Shown piece by piece: positions 1 to 8,517 of a DNA stretch of 33,461 nucleotides. The stretch is from Thermoleophilia bacterium. GTDB lineage: Bacteria > Actinomycetota > Thermoleophilia > UBA2241. Positions within the stretch are counted from its first letter, which is position 1. Each line of letters begins with the position of its first letter. Position numbers and translations under genes: made by a program. The notes under the pieces are model-generated. The model did no database searches. It was not told the origin of the DNA and saw nothing but the letters and a program-made list of their open reading frames with translations. The stretch lies in assembly GCA_016933475.1 (NCBI GenBank), contig JAFGAW010000261.1, positions 1 to 33,461 on the forward strand, in the 5' to 3' direction.

Positions 1-235
1 CTACAGCACTACTCAGGACTTGACCCTGCCATGCCCCACGGTGTGAGTTCGCTCGCCACATCGGCCCGCAGATGCGACGGTTTCGGTGGCTGGCCCGACG
101 GTGCGACGACGACTTCCGTCGTTTGAGCGGTTGACATTCGCGCTTTCGCTGACTGCCCGGGAGGGCACCACTGCCCCGCCCGTGTCGCTGCCCATCGATC
201 GGAGTACGCGCCGTTAGACGACGGCGCCCTCAGCG
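1..235. other. Window edge, no supported gene
   Basis: No reading frame here looks like a protein of known type; the longest one, on the minus strand, has poor codon preference and no recognisable motif. A GGTTGACATT string near 129 resembles the outer end of the repeated element at 30.5 and 31.0 kb, but the rest of that element is absent. The stretch lies downstream of the FAD oxidoreductase gene and may be simple intergenic DNA. Confidence 0.4.
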
Positions 236-381
236 CCCGCGGCGCGGCTCAGCGACGGCGACGGTCGCGCGGGAGGGCCGCGCAGTACGCGTCGAACACG
301 CGACCCGCGGCGCGGCTCAGCGACGGCGACGGTCGCGCGGGAGGGCCGCGCAGTACGCGTCGAACACGCGACCCGCGGCGC
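236..381. repeat. 68-bp tandem duplication at a gene 3' end
   Basis: Positions 236-313 recur at 304-381 with a 68-bp period and no mismatch that I can see. The second copy contains the stop codon (317-319) and last codons of the minus-strand FAD oxidoreductase gene; the first copy lies just downstream of the stop. Because 68 is not a multiple of three, the duplication would shift frame if read through. It looks like a recent slippage or unequal-exchange event, or possibly an assembly artefact. Confidence 0.85.
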
Positions 382-1753
382 AGCGCGCGAAGCCCCGCGG
401 CCGGCCCTGCTCCTGGCGGCGGTCCCCGGTCTCCATGAGCCACGACATGCTCTGCACCATCGGCCAGCGCAGCGGCTCCGGAGGCACCAACGTCAGCGGC
501 GGGCCGACGACCGGCAGCCTGGCCCACTCGTCGTCGGCCCCGAGCACGAGCGACGCGAGTGTCTTCCCGCCCACCTTGGTCGGCGTGAGGCCGTGCCCGG
601 AGAAGCCGAGTCCGGCGTGCAGGTTGCCTGAGGGCGCCGTGTAGAAGAACGGCACACCGGCGCGGGCGACGTCCATCGGCCCGCTCCAGGCGGCGTCGAA
701 GCGCACGCCCTCGAGCTGGGGGAACAGCCGGAGGAGCTCGCTCGCGGCCAGCTCGGCAAGGCGTTGCGACTTGAGCGAGCGGCCTCCGATGCGCCCGCCG
801 TAGACCAGGCCCAGCCCGCCGCCGCCGATGGCGATGCGGTCGTCTTCGGTACGCCGCAGGTAGAGGACCATCTCGCGCGAGTCGGCGATGCCGGTGTGCG
901 TCGCCCAGCCGATCTCGCCGAGGCGCTCGGGGATCGGCTCCGTCACGACCATATAGTCGACGGCAACGGCGAAGGCACGACTCCAGTGTGGATCGGCCGC
1001 GGCCCAGGCGCCGGTCGTCACGACGACATGACCGGCGCGCGCACGAGCGCCCGGCGTGACGACCTCGGCCGGGTGGCCGGCGTGCAGCTCTCGCATGGGC
1101 GTGCCCTCGTAGATGCGCACGCCCCTCTCGAGCAGGACGCGCCTGAGCTCGCGCGCGAGCTTCGCCGGCTGGATCGTCGCGAGGTCGGGCGTGAAGACGC
1201 CGCCGCGGAACTGCGGCGAGTCCGCGACGCGCCGCGCGCCGGCGGCATCGACGGGCCGGAGTCGGTCGGAGAGCCCGTGCCTCGCCAAGATCTCCTGGCC
1301 CTCGGTGTCGGGCCCCGGCTGCCAGTCGCCGGCGCGCGCGTAGAGGATGCCCTCGTGGTGGAAGTCAATCGCGGCGTCGTGGCGTGCGACCCAGTCGCCG
1401 AGCTCGCCGACCTGGTCGGCGAGAAGCTCGGCGTAGCGCACGCCCTCGTCCTCGCCGAAGTAGTGGCACAGAGAGGCGAGCATGTGCCACGAGCACGAGA
1501 AGAAACCGCCGTTGGCACCGCTGCCGCCGGCGCCGCAGACGTCGGCCTCGAGAAGGACGAGGCCGAGGTCCGGCGCGCGCTCGGTGAGTTCGTACGCCGT
1601 CCAGAGGCCGGCGAAGCCGCCGCCGACGATGCAGACGTCGGCCGTCGTGTCGCCGGCCAGTTCCGGGCACGGCGCGCCCGGGTCGGCGGTGAGCGCCTTG
1701 CTAAGCCACCAGCTGCGCTCCCCGACCGGCGGTACGTGCACGTCGTCTGTCAT
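317..1753 (-). CDS. FAD-dependent oxidoreductase, DAO family
   Basis: A 478-residue flavoprotein of the D-amino-acid oxidase / glycine oxidase / gamma-glutamylputrescine oxidase superfamily. The Rossmann dinucleotide-binding motif is near residue 43 (VGGGFAGLWTAYEL), followed by the GGSGANGGFF stretch typical of the gamma-glutamylputrescine oxidase-like branch, and the second FAD-contact segment near the C-terminus (LGFSGHGLTPTKVGG). Such enzymes oxidise amines or imino acids to aldehyde or keto products with H2O2; the substrate cannot be read from sequence. The ATG follows a GAGAGG ribosome site. It lies 10 bp downstream of the class V aminotransferase gene, so the two are probably co-transcribed. 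The last 20 or so residues are arginine-rich and lie in the 68-bp tandem duplication, so the natural C-terminus may have been altered. Confidence 0.85.
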   Translation of the reverse strand: MTDDVHVPPVGERSWWLSKALTADPGAPCPELAGDTTADVCIVGGGFAGLWTAYELTERAPDLGLVLLEADVCGAGGSGANGGFFSCSWHMLASLCHYFGEDEGVRYAELLADQVGELGDWVARHDAAIDFHHEGILYARAGDWQPGPDTEGQEILARHGLSDRLRPVDAAGARRVADSPQFRGGVFTPDLATIQPAKLARELRRVLLERGVRIYEGTPMRELHAGHPAEVVTPGARARAGHVVVTTGAWAAADPHWSRAFAVAVDYMVVTEPIPERLGEIGWATHTGIADSREMVLYLRRTEDDRIAIGGGGLGLVYGGRIGGRSLKSQRLAELAASELLRLFPQLEGVRFDAAWSGPMDVARAGVPFFYTAPSGNLHAGLGFSGHGLTPTKVGGKTLASLVLGADDEWARLPVVGPPLTLVPPEPLRWPMVQSMSWLMETGDRRQEQGRPRGFARCAAGRVFDAYCAALPRDRRRR

Positions 1754-1763
1754 CCCGCACCTC

Positions 1764-3278
1764 TCATCCCTGTCTTCGATCCCGGTAGCTCCCCGCGAAG
1801 CGGACGAAGCGATGGACGTCGGCGAAGTCGGAGGCGATGCCGAGAGAGACGCGGATCGTGTTAGGCACGGTGCCGGTCGCGTCCTCGATCGTACGCTGGC
1901 ACTGCAGCAGCGTCATGGCCGCGGCCGGGTCGCTGAAGCAGCGCTCCATATCGTCGTGCGTGATGCGGTGCGCGACCTCGCCGTCACCCGGGTTGCAGAA
2001 GCAGCCGCTGCGGATCGAGATGCGTTCGCGGGCGGCCGCGGCCTCGACGTCGTAGACGTCGTACGGCCGCCCGTCCGGGTCGAGCAAGTGCAGCGCGATC
2101 GTGGCGCCGCGACACTCCCCGTCCTTCGGGCCGAAGACCTTGACGAGCGGCGAGCCGTCGCTGTGCGTCAGCGCCTGGAGCTCCTCGAGGAGCCAGCAGC
2201 CGAGGGCGCAGACGCGGTCGTGGATCTTGTCGATGCCGACCGCCTCGACGTGCTCGATGCCGAAGGTGACCGCCGGCAGTCCGAGGAAGTCGATGGTGCC
2301 GTCCTCGAAGCCGGTGGCGCCGGGCGCGAGGTGGTACCACTCCTCCTCCTGGACCGACGCCAATGTGATCGTGCCGCCTGCGAACCAGGGCCGCCGCAGC
2401 TTCGCGAGCGTCTCCCGGCGGGCGATGAGGCAGCCGGCGCCGGTCGGGTAGCCGAAGACCTTGTAGAACGAGATCGGGATGAAGTCGGCGCCGATCGCGT
2501 GCGCGTCGATGCGGTTCGTCGGGGCGAAGGCGGCGCAGTCGACGATCACGTCCCAGCCCAGGGCGCGGGCTTGCGCGACCCACTCGAGGGGGTGCTGGGC
2601 GCCGCTGAAATTGGACTGCGCCGGATAGGCGAAGAGCTTGGGACCGTCGCGCCCGGCGCCGCGGAGGGCAAGGAGGACCTGCGTCTCGTCGAGGCGCAGG
2701 TCCTCCTCGCGCACCGGGATGTAGGAGACCGCGGCCCCCTTGCGCGTCGCGAACTCGCGGATGCCGTTGACCGAGTTGTGGTTGTCGTAGCTGAGGAGGT
2801 AGACGCCGCCGGGCGCGAACGGGTACGACTCGCCGACCAGCTTCAGGGCGCCGCTGGCATTGGCGGTGAAGACGATCTCGAACTCGTTGTCGGGGGCGTT
2901 GAAGAAACGCCGGACGGCGCTGCGAGCTCCGGCGGCGAGCTCGGTGGCCGCGAGCGCCGTGGGGCTCTGCGAATGCGGGTTGCCGTACACGCCGTCGCGC
3001 AGCAACTCGAGGTGGCGCCGGAGCTGAGACTCCGCATAGAGGCCGGCGCCGGTGCAATCGAGATAGGTGTGCCCCAGACGGTCCAGACGCTCGTACTCGG
3101 TCGCGCGGAGCGCGTCGATCGCCGACGCGTCGTAGGCGGGGAAGCGCCGCAGGAAGTCGGTCAGGGCGGCGGCCGGCTGCGCCGCGCCGCCCGCTTCGGC
3201 TGCGCCGCCCCGCTCCGTCGCGCCGCCGTGCTCCGTCGCGCCGCCCTGCTCGGCTGCGTCGCGCGGCTGGTCGGGCAT
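1764..3278 (-). CDS. Class V aminotransferase, Moco-sulfurase-like
   Basis: A 504-residue PLP enzyme of the NifS/class V fold, closest in motifs to the N-terminal cysteine desulfurase domain of molybdenum cofactor sulfurases (Mocos/ABA3). The PLP lysine is K273 in SFYKVFGYPTGAG, and the cysteine-containing loop is SIRSGCFCNPG (C426, C428), as in Moco sulfurases. There is no C-terminal MOSC domain, so the persulfide acceptor, if any, is unknown. I chose the ATG at 3278; a start further upstream would add a Cys/Arg-rich leader. The first 30 residues are a degenerate GGA-x-x repeat (EQGGATEHGGATERGGAA), probably disordered. It sits 31 bp after the GNAT gene and 10 bp before the FAD oxidoreductase gene. 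A role as an aminotransferase or beta-lyase cannot be excluded. Confidence 0.8.
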   Translation of the reverse strand: MPDQPRDAAEQGGATEHGGATERGGAAEAGGAAQPAAALTDFLRRFPAYDASAIDALRATEYERLDRLGHTYLDCTGAGLYAESQLRRHLELLRDGVYGNPHSQSPTALAATELAAGARSAVRRFFNAPDNEFEIVFTANASGALKLVGESYPFAPGGVYLLSYDNHNSVNGIREFATRKGAAVSYIPVREEDLRLDETQVLLALRGAGRDGPKLFAYPAQSNFSGAQHPLEWVAQARALGWDVIVDCAAFAPTNRIDAHAIGADFIPISFYKVFGYPTGAGCLIARRETLAKLRRPWFAGGTITLASVQEEEWYHLAPGATGFEDGTIDFLGLPAVTFGIEHVEAVGIDKIHDRVCALGCWLLEELQALTHSDGSPLVKVFGPKDGECRGATIALHLLDPDGRPYDVYDVEAAAARERISIRSGCFCNPGDGEVAHRITHDDMERCFSDPAAAMTLLQCQRTIEDATGTVPNTIRVSLGIASDFADVHRFVRFAGSYRDRRQG

Positions 3279-3309
3279 AGTGCGGTCGGGCTCCGGGCGG
3301 ATTCGCGGC

Positions 3310-3933
3310 TCAGCGCCGTCGGCGCAGGAGCAGGAGCGGCACACCGTCGCGGTCGAGCTCGCCGGCGGCGGCGAAGTCGAGCTTCTCGAGCACCCGCAGG
3401 GCGCCGGCGTTGCCGGGCCTCACGAGGGCGGCGACGCTCTCGCGGTCGAGCGAGGTGAGCGCCAGGCCCGTCAGCGCCCTGGCGATCTCGGTCGCGTAGC
3501 CACACCGGCGGGCCTCGGGGGCGAGGGCGAACTCGAGCTCGACGACGCGCTTCTCGGCGAACGCCGCGGTGACGTCGTCGCCGGCGTCGACGAGGCCGGC
3601 GCGGCCGACGAAGAGCCGGGTCGCGCCGGCCTCCCGCGCCCTGCCTCCGACGCCGGCGGCATCCGCGGCCGCCGCGCCTTCGGCCTCGACGTCGTCACTC
3701 GACCGCACGTGCTTCTCGTACAGCGCGAAGAGCCCGTACCCGTACATGTGCCAATGCGGGGCAACGATCGCCGTCACCCACTCGCTCACGCCGTCGCTCG
3801 TCGCGGGATCGCCGATCCACTCCGCGACGGCCGGGTCCGCGTGCAGGCGCTCGAGGTCGGCGAGGTGCCGCTCCTCGACGCGCTGCGCCAGGAGACGCGC
3901 GGTGCGGAAGACCTCGGGCAGGGCACGGATCAC
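3310..3933 (-). CDS. GNAT acetyltransferase, RimJ/RimL type
   Basis: A 207-residue protein of the GCN5-related N-acetyltransferase family, in the RimJ/RimL-like group. It begins with the typical LRTARLL-like beta strand (FRTARLLAQRVEERHLADLERL) and has WIGD, the central strand FVGRAGL, the acetyl-CoA-binding region EARRCGYATEIARAL near residue 145, and a C-terminal ENxxAxRVLEKLDF-like helix (NAGALRVLEKLDF). It probably acetylates a protein N-terminus or small amine; the substrate is unknown. The start is GTG (3931-3933). It follows thrS by 34 bp on the same strand and looks like part of that transcription unit. A short alanine-rich insertion near residues 75-95 separates core strands. Confidence 0.85.
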   Translation of the reverse strand: MIRALPEVFRTARLLAQRVEERHLADLERLHADPAVAEWIGDPATSDGVSEWVTAIVAPHWHMYGYGLFALYEKHVRSSDDVEAEGAAAADAAGVGGRAREAGATRLFVGRAGLVDAGDDVTAAFAEKRVVELEFALAPEARRCGYATEIARALTGLALTSLDRESVAALVRPGNAGALRVLEKLDFAAAGELDRDGVPLLLLRRRR

Positions 3934-3967
3934 GTGGCCGGCCTCCGGGATGCGGGCAAGGCGCGCA

Positions 3968-6031
3968 TCACTCCGTTGCCTCCTCGCCGCTCATCTCGGC
4001 GACGCACCGTCGTATCGGGCTGGCCTGCTCGGGCAGGATGCGCGCCCGTACCTCGTCGGCGATGGCGCCGACGATGCAGTCGAGCGCCGCGTCGCCGCGA
4101 TCCTTGCCGCGCTGGCGCACACTCACGGTGTGCTCCTCCTGCTCGCGGTCGCCGACCACGAGCACGTAGGGCACCTTCTGCAGCTGCGTCTCACGGATGC
4201 GTTTGCCGAGCGACTCGGGGCGATCGTCGACCTCGACCCAGAGGTCGACGCCGACCTGGCGGGCCGCCGCGACCGTGGCTGCACGCACGGCGTGCGCGTA
4301 GGTCGCGTGCCGGTCCGAGATCGGCACGACCACGACCTGGGTCGGAGCGAGCCAGGTCGGCAGGTTACCGCCGTAGTGCTCGAGCAGGATGCCCATGAAG
4401 CGCTCGATGCTGCCCAGCAGGGCGCGGTGGATCATGACCGGCCGATGCTCTTCGTTGTCGGCCCCCGTGTAGCTGATGTCGAGGCGCTCCGGCATGGCGA
4501 AGTCGACCTGGATCGTGCCGCACTGCCAGGTCCTCCCCATGACGTCCCTGATGTGGAAGTCGATCTTGGGCCCGTAGAAGGCGCCGTCGCCGGGGTTCAG
4601 CTGGTACTCGGTCTTCTCGCTCTCGAGCACGCGCGTGAGCACGCCCTCGGCGGCGGCCCACATCTCGTCGGAGCCGATGCTCTTCTCGGGGCGCGTGCTG
4701 AGCTCGATCTTCACGTCGGTGAAGCCGAAGGCGGCGTAGATGTGGAGCATGAAGTGAAGGACGCCGCGGACCTCGTCCTCGAGCTGCTCGGGGGTGCAGT
4801 AGATGTGGGCGTCGTCCTGGGTGAAGTAGCGCACCCGGAAGAGCCCGTGGAGGACGCCGGAGAGCTCGTGGCGGTGCACCTGGCCGAGCTCGGCGTACCG
4901 CAGCGGCAACTCGCGGTAGGAGCGCCGGCGGCTCTTGTAGACGAGCAGGCCGCCGGGGCAGTTCATGGGCTTCACCGCGTACGGGTTGCCGTCGATCTCG
5001 GTGAAGTACATGTTGTCCTTGTAGTTGTCCCAGTGGCCGGAGCGCTCCCAGAGCTCGCGGCGCAGGATCTGCGGGGTGCGCAGCTCCTCGTAGCCGGCGT
5101 GCACGTGCTCGGCACGCCAGTAGTCGATCATCGCGTTCCAGAGGCGCATGCCCTTGGCGTGGAAGAAGGGGAAGCCGGGGCCCTCCTCGTGGAAGCTGAA
5201 GAGGTCGAGGTCGCGGCCGAGGCGGCGGTGGTCGCGCTGGCGGGCGAGCTCGAGCTGGTGCAGGTGCTGCTCGAGCTCCTTCTTCGAGGGGAAGGCGACG
5301 CCGTAGATGCGGGTGAGCATCACGTTGCGCTCGTCGCCGCGCCAGTACGCACCGGCGATGCTGGTGAGCTTGAACGTCTCCTTGCCGAGCCGGCCGGTGC
5401 TGGGCAGGTGCGGCCCGCGGCACAGGTCGACGAACTCGCCCTGGGTGTAGACGCTGATCGTGGGGACGGGGGCGCCCTCGGCCGCCGCGGCTGCGACGAG
5501 GTCTTCGATGAGCTCGACCTTGAAGGGCTGGTCGAGGACGACCGCCCCGCCGTTCTTGCCGAAGAGCGCGAGCGCCTCGTCGACAGGCAACTCGGCGCGC
5601 ACCGTCGGGTGGTCCTCGGCGACGATCTTCGCCATCTCGGCCTCGATGCGCGCGAGGTCGTCCTCGGTGATGGGGTCGGGGAGCTGGAAGTCGTAGTAGA
5701 AGCCGTTCTCGATGGCCGGGCCGATGGCGTACTTGGCGCCCGGCCACAGCCGCAGCACCGCCTGAGCCATGACGTGCGAGGCGGTGTGGCGCAGGACCTC
5801 GAGCGACTCGGGGTCGTCCGCCTTGAGCGTGACGATAGCGAGCGTGTCGCCCTCGTGCAGGGGCGCGGTGAGGTCGACGAGGCGCGGCTCGCCGTCGTCG
5901 GCCGCGGTCACGCGACCCGCGATGGCCGCCTTCGCCAGTCGCGGGCCGATCGCCGCTGCGGCGTCGGCCACGGTCGCGCCGTTGTCGAGCTCGAGCGGGG
6001 AGCCGTCGGGGAGGGTGACGTGCAAGGTCAT
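3968..6031 (-). CDS. thrS: Threonyl-tRNA synthetase
   Basis: Class II aminoacyl-tRNA synthetase charging tRNA-Thr in the cytoplasm; 687 residues, normal for bacterial ThrRS. Order of domains: TGS (about 1-68), the second additional (editing) domain with HTASH (H82, H86) and the downstream CRGPH motif, the catalytic core with FFHAKGM, MNCPGG, motif 2 around RYAELGQVHRHELSG, motif 3 GSIERFMGILLEHYGG, and the C-terminal anticodon-binding domain. The ATG at 6029-6031 is preceded by AAAGGA about 9 bases upstream; the reading frame stays open upstream, but the TGS domain starts here. No T-box signature is visible in the 229-bp leader. The GNAT gene follows after 34 bp. Confidence 0.97.
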   Translation of the reverse strand: MTLHVTLPDGSPLELDNGATVADAAAAIGPRLAKAAIAGRVTAADDGEPRLVDLTAPLHEGDTLAIVTLKADDPESLEVLRHTASHVMAQAVLRLWPGAKYAIGPAIENGFYYDFQLPDPITEDDLARIEAEMAKIVAEDHPTVRAELPVDEALALFGKNGGAVVLDQPFKVELIEDLVAAAAAEGAPVPTISVYTQGEFVDLCRGPHLPSTGRLGKETFKLTSIAGAYWRGDERNVMLTRIYGVAFPSKKELEQHLHQLELARQRDHRRLGRDLDLFSFHEEGPGFPFFHAKGMRLWNAMIDYWRAEHVHAGYEELRTPQILRRELWERSGHWDNYKDNMYFTEIDGNPYAVKPMNCPGGLLVYKSRRRSYRELPLRYAELGQVHRHELSGVLHGLFRVRYFTQDDAHIYCTPEQLEDEVRGVLHFMLHIYAAFGFTDVKIELSTRPEKSIGSDEMWAAAEGVLTRVLESEKTEYQLNPGDGAFYGPKIDFHIRDVMGRTWQCGTIQVDFAMPERLDISYTGADNEEHRPVMIHRALLGSIERFMGILLEHYGGNLPTWLAPTQVVVVPISDRHATYAHAVRAATVAAARQVGVDLWVEVDDRPESLGKRIRETQLQKVPYVLVVGDREQEEHTVSVRQRGKDRGDAALDCIVGAIADEVRARILPEQASPIRRCVAEMSGEEATE

Positions 6032-6106
6032 CTGGCGGGTCCTTTCGTGATGCGCGCCCACGTACCGTGCGGGGGCTGTTGACGCGGCCAGTGTAGCAGA
6101 GGCGGC

Positions 6107-6135
6107 CCCCGCGGCCCCCTCTGCGGGCCGCGGGG
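6107..6135. repeat. GC-rich inverted repeat upstream of thrS
   Basis: A perfect 10-bp inverted repeat (CCCCGCGGCC / GGCCGCGGGG) with a 9-base loop lies between the divergent thrS and lipoprotein genes. It could fold in transcripts in either direction, but no U-tract follows it and it resembles no known leader. A TACACT hexamer (minus strand, 6090-6095) next to it is a possible thrS -10 element without a convincing -35. Confidence 0.35.
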
Positions 6136-6240
6136 CGACCGACTTCAACGCCGACGCCGCGATGAAAACGACGCCGCGGGGTATCTGACGAGTCAAAGAG
6201 CAACGGCCCACCGGTCGCCGCCCAACGCGACTTCTCGGCC

Positions 6241-6260
6241 GAGGGGAGCGAGATCCCCTC
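6241..6260 (+). promoter_or_regulatory. Hairpin abutting the lipoprotein start codon
   Basis: GAGGGG (6241-6246) pairs perfectly with CCCCTC (6255-6260), loop of eight bases, ending at the base before the ATG at 6261. The left arm is the only purine-rich ribosome-site candidate for this start, so folding would mask it. If translation instead begins at the in-frame ATG at 6279, the hairpin lies in the leader. Confidence 0.4.
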
Positions 6261-7364
6261 ATGCGATGGACCAGACTCATGTCGAGGGTCCGAATCTGGG
6301 GCACGGTCAGCTCCGCGCTTCTCCTGCTCGCGCTCGCCGTCCCCGCGTGCAGCGGGTCGGGCCCCACAACCCACGTGAACCGGGACTACGGGTTTGCAAT
6401 CGACCTCGATTCGCGCTTCCACGAGGTCGACGGCAGTCGAGCCGCACCGGGCGCCGGCCCGGGTGCGCTCGAGCGACCTGACTTCGTGGTCGCCTTCGCC
6501 GACCCGGCGGGTCCCCGCATCCACGGCGTAGCGGCCGACGTCGTCGTCGTCAGGGTGATCGATCTCGGCGTGCCTGTGCCCGCCGGCGACCCCCGCTTGG
6601 GCAATCTCCCGCAGTTGCTGGCCGCGACACTCGCCTCGCGAGGGGACAGCGGCGTGCGGCGTGCGCCGGCGGTCCGCGTCGAAGGCGCCGTCAGCTGCGC
6701 CGCGGAGTACACCGACCCGCGCGGACGCCACGGACTCACGTGCATCGCCGTCGCCGGCCGCTACCTGTACGCCCTGGACGCCAAAGTGACGCACGAGACC
6801 CGCCCTGAGGTCTGGCCGCTGCTCACCGATGCGGCGGCCTCGTTTCGGGTACGGCCCGGCCCCGTGAGGCCTTCGGGCCCCCGCACGTACGTCGACAGCG
6901 GGCGCCAGTTCAGCATCTCGTGCGACCGTCGTTTCATGCGTCTGACCATCGCGCGGGGGTGCTGGGCCGCCGACGCCCTGCTCCTGCTCGCCGACCCTCT
7001 TTCGGGCGTCGCCGCCAACGGGCGGTTCCACGATGGCCTCATCGTGTACGCCGCGGCACTGCGGGACGGCGCGACCGCCGAGCACGGTCGCCTCATGGTG
7101 GCCCGGGTCCGTGCGGGGCTCGACCGGTGCGGCATGAAGTCCGTCTGTCCGGACCGACACACCCGGATCGGCGGCCTGCCGGCCTGTCTGCTGGAATCGC
7201 GCTGTCCCGACGGATCGCGCGACCTGCTCTGCGTGGTGTTCGCGAGCGGCTCCTGCTACTTCATCGAAGGCTGCGCTCAACGGTCGACGTGGGCGACCGT
7301 CAGGCCTCTGTTCGAGGCTGCCATGCGCTCGTTCAGGGTGCGCGTGCGACGCACCGAAGCATAG
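6261..7364 (+). CDS. Predicted lipoprotein with a repeated domain
   Basis: A 367-residue exported protein of unknown function. The N-terminus has arginines, a hydrophobic stretch (TVSSALLLLALAVPAC) and a plausible lipobox ending at Cys30 (VPAC), which predicts signal peptidase II processing. The mature part seems to hold two related units: one starting at THVNRDYGFAIDL with DSRFHEVDG, and another at RTYVDSGRQFSISCDRRFMRL, each ending in a WPLLTDAAASFRVR / VRPLFEAAMRSFRVR-like helix. The second half has several cysteines (GCWA, DRCGMKSVCPD, ACLLESRCPD, CYFIEGC) that could form disulfides. It starts either at 6261 or at the in-frame ATG 6279. The stop codon is TAG. It is transcribed divergently from thrS and convergently with the receiver gene. 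I do not recognise the family. Confidence 0.7.
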   Translation: MRWTRLMSRVRIWGTVSSALLLLALAVPACSGSGPTTHVNRDYGFAIDLDSRFHEVDGSRAAPGAGPGALERPDFVVAFADPAGPRIHGVAADVVVVRVIDLGVPVPAGDPRLGNLPQLLAATLASRGDSGVRRAPAVRVEGAVSCAAEYTDPRGRHGLTCIAVAGRYLYALDAKVTHETRPEVWPLLTDAAASFRVRPGPVRPSGPRTYVDSGRQFSISCDRRFMRLTIARGCWAADALLLLADPLSGVAANGRFHDGLIVYAAALRDGATAEHGRLMVARVRAGLDRCGMKSVCPDRHTRIGGLPACLLESRCPDGSRDLLCVVFASGSCYFIEGCAQRSTWATVRPLFEAAMRSFRVRVRRTEA

Positions 7365-7406
7365 CCGACGGGCGCGGGGTCGCCGGCGCCGTCGCCGAGC
7401 GCAGCG

Positions 7407-7907
7407 CTACTCGGCGATCAGGACGGAGTCGAGCGTGGCGCCGCCGGTGAAGCCGTCGTCGTCCTCGTCGTCTTCGCCGAACGCCTTGAGCTCGGCCTCG
7501 AGCGACGCCGTGCAAACGTCGCACGGGGCGAAGCGCTCAACGAGGCGCCGCCCGGCGTCGATACGGGCTCGCAGCTCCTCGGCGTCGACGGGGGTGCGGA
7601 CGCAGTCTCCGGCCCCCGCGTCGAGACCCTCGACGAGGCTCTGGGATCCCCGGGCAAGGAGGATGACGTAGGGCGAAGCGGGGTCGTCGAACTGACTCAC
7701 GAGCCGGCAGACCTCGAGACCGTCGAGGCCCGGGAGGTCCCAGTCGACGACGGCAAGCCGGGGACCGTCGGCAGCGAGCAGCAACTGCAGGGTCTCCTGC
7801 CCGTCGTCGGACTCCACCACCTCGAGGCCGTGCGCCGCCACGCGCGCCGCGACCCGCGCGAACGCGGCGCGGGCGGACGCATCCCCGTGTGCGATGAGCA
7901 CCTGCAT
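7407..7907 (-). CDS. Single-domain receiver with degenerate active site
   Basis: A 166-residue protein with a CheY-like receiver fold and a short acidic tail, no DNA-binding output domain. The phosphoacceptor aspartate is present (D55 in LAVVDWDLPGLDGLEV), but the acidic pair normally before it is replaced by His7-Gly8 (VLIAHGDASAR). The conserved lysine before the cis-proline is Thr105 (CVRTPVDAEEL). Mg-dependent phosphorylation is therefore doubtful and it may act as a pseudo-receiver. The tail has a CDVC pair and a run of Asp/Glu (GEDDEDDDGF). The start at 7907 follows a strong GGGAGGAG ribosome site. The stop codon is TAG. No histidine kinase is nearby. Confidence 0.75.
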   Translation of the reverse strand: MQVLIAHGDASARAAFARVAARVAAHGLEVVESDDGQETLQLLLAADGPRLAVVDWDLPGLDGLEVCRLVSQFDDPASPYVILLARGSQSLVEGLDAGAGDCVRTPVDAEELRARIDAGRRLVERFAPCDVCTASLEAELKAFGEDDEDDDGFTGGATLDSVLIAE

Positions 7908-8102
7908 GGCTCCTCCCGGTGGATGCCCACGCCCCCCTTGGGCGCGGGACATCCATGGTCTGCATCGACCCCGGCGCCCGGCGGCTGCATGGAACACCTG
8001 CCCAGAACCGGCATCGATGACGACCGTGGGGCGGCCCCGCCCTCGTGCGCGAGTCGTACGATGCACGGTGCACGATTCCGCGCGACGCTCTCGAAGACCG
8101 CC

Positions 8103-8517
8103 ATGACCCCCCACGCCGACCAGCCCGCCGCAGATGCCCCGTCGCCGCCCGGCGCGGGCGTCGTCGCCTGGCTGCTCGCCGCCCGAGACCCCGCGGTACG
8201 CCTCGCCACCCTGACGGGGCTCCTCGGCGAGCCGCCGGGAGCCCGGAAAGTCGAGGCGGCACGGCGCGCGATCATGGCTGAGGGCGTCGTGCCGTGGATC
8301 CTCGCGATGCTGCGGGAGCTTGGGCTGCCGGCGGCGGGCGTCCGCGACGAGCGGACGTACGAGGCCCTCGACCTCGTCCGCTCGAGGCAGGACGCCCACG
8401 GCTGCTGGAAGCTCGAGACCACGCAGAACGGCAAGCTCGTCGTCGACATCGAGGCCACGGGTCAGCTCAGCCGCTGGGTGACGCTCAGGACGCTACAGGT
8501 GCTGCGCGCGGCGGGGC
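8103..8517 (+). pseudogene. Internally deleted prenyltransferase/HEAT-like gene
   Basis: The N-terminal part (VAWLLAARDPAVRLATLTGLLG ... EAARRAIMAEGVVPWIL) matches the opening of the actinobacterial squalene-cyclase/prenyltransferase-like repeat proteins. The C-terminal part (LRELGLPAAGVRDERTYEALDLV, DAHGCWKLE, SRWVTLRTLQVLRAAGR) matches their end. Those proteins usually exceed 300 residues; here about 200 central residues are missing, joined in frame near residue 60. The natural stop is also gone: the frame continues to a stop at 8774, antisense to the convergent binding-protein gene. The part that still looks like protein ends near 8517. ATG 8103 has only a weak ribosome site. I read it as a decayed gene; a short expressed protein is possible. 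Confidence 0.55.

Noticed and set aside
120-160. Third copy of the 140-bp element at the window start
   Set aside because: Only GGTTGACATT is shared; the promoter -10, hairpins and other end are missing.
764-3458. Long plus-strand open frames opposite the flavoprotein and aminotransferase genes
   Set aside because: They are antisense shadows caused by high GC3; they have no recognisable domain and skewed Arg/Ala/Gly-rich composition.
6032-6260. Possible T-box leader for thrS
   Set aside because: No T-box sequence (AGGGTGGnACCGCG) or antiterminator pair is visible on the minus strand; only a GC palindrome is present.
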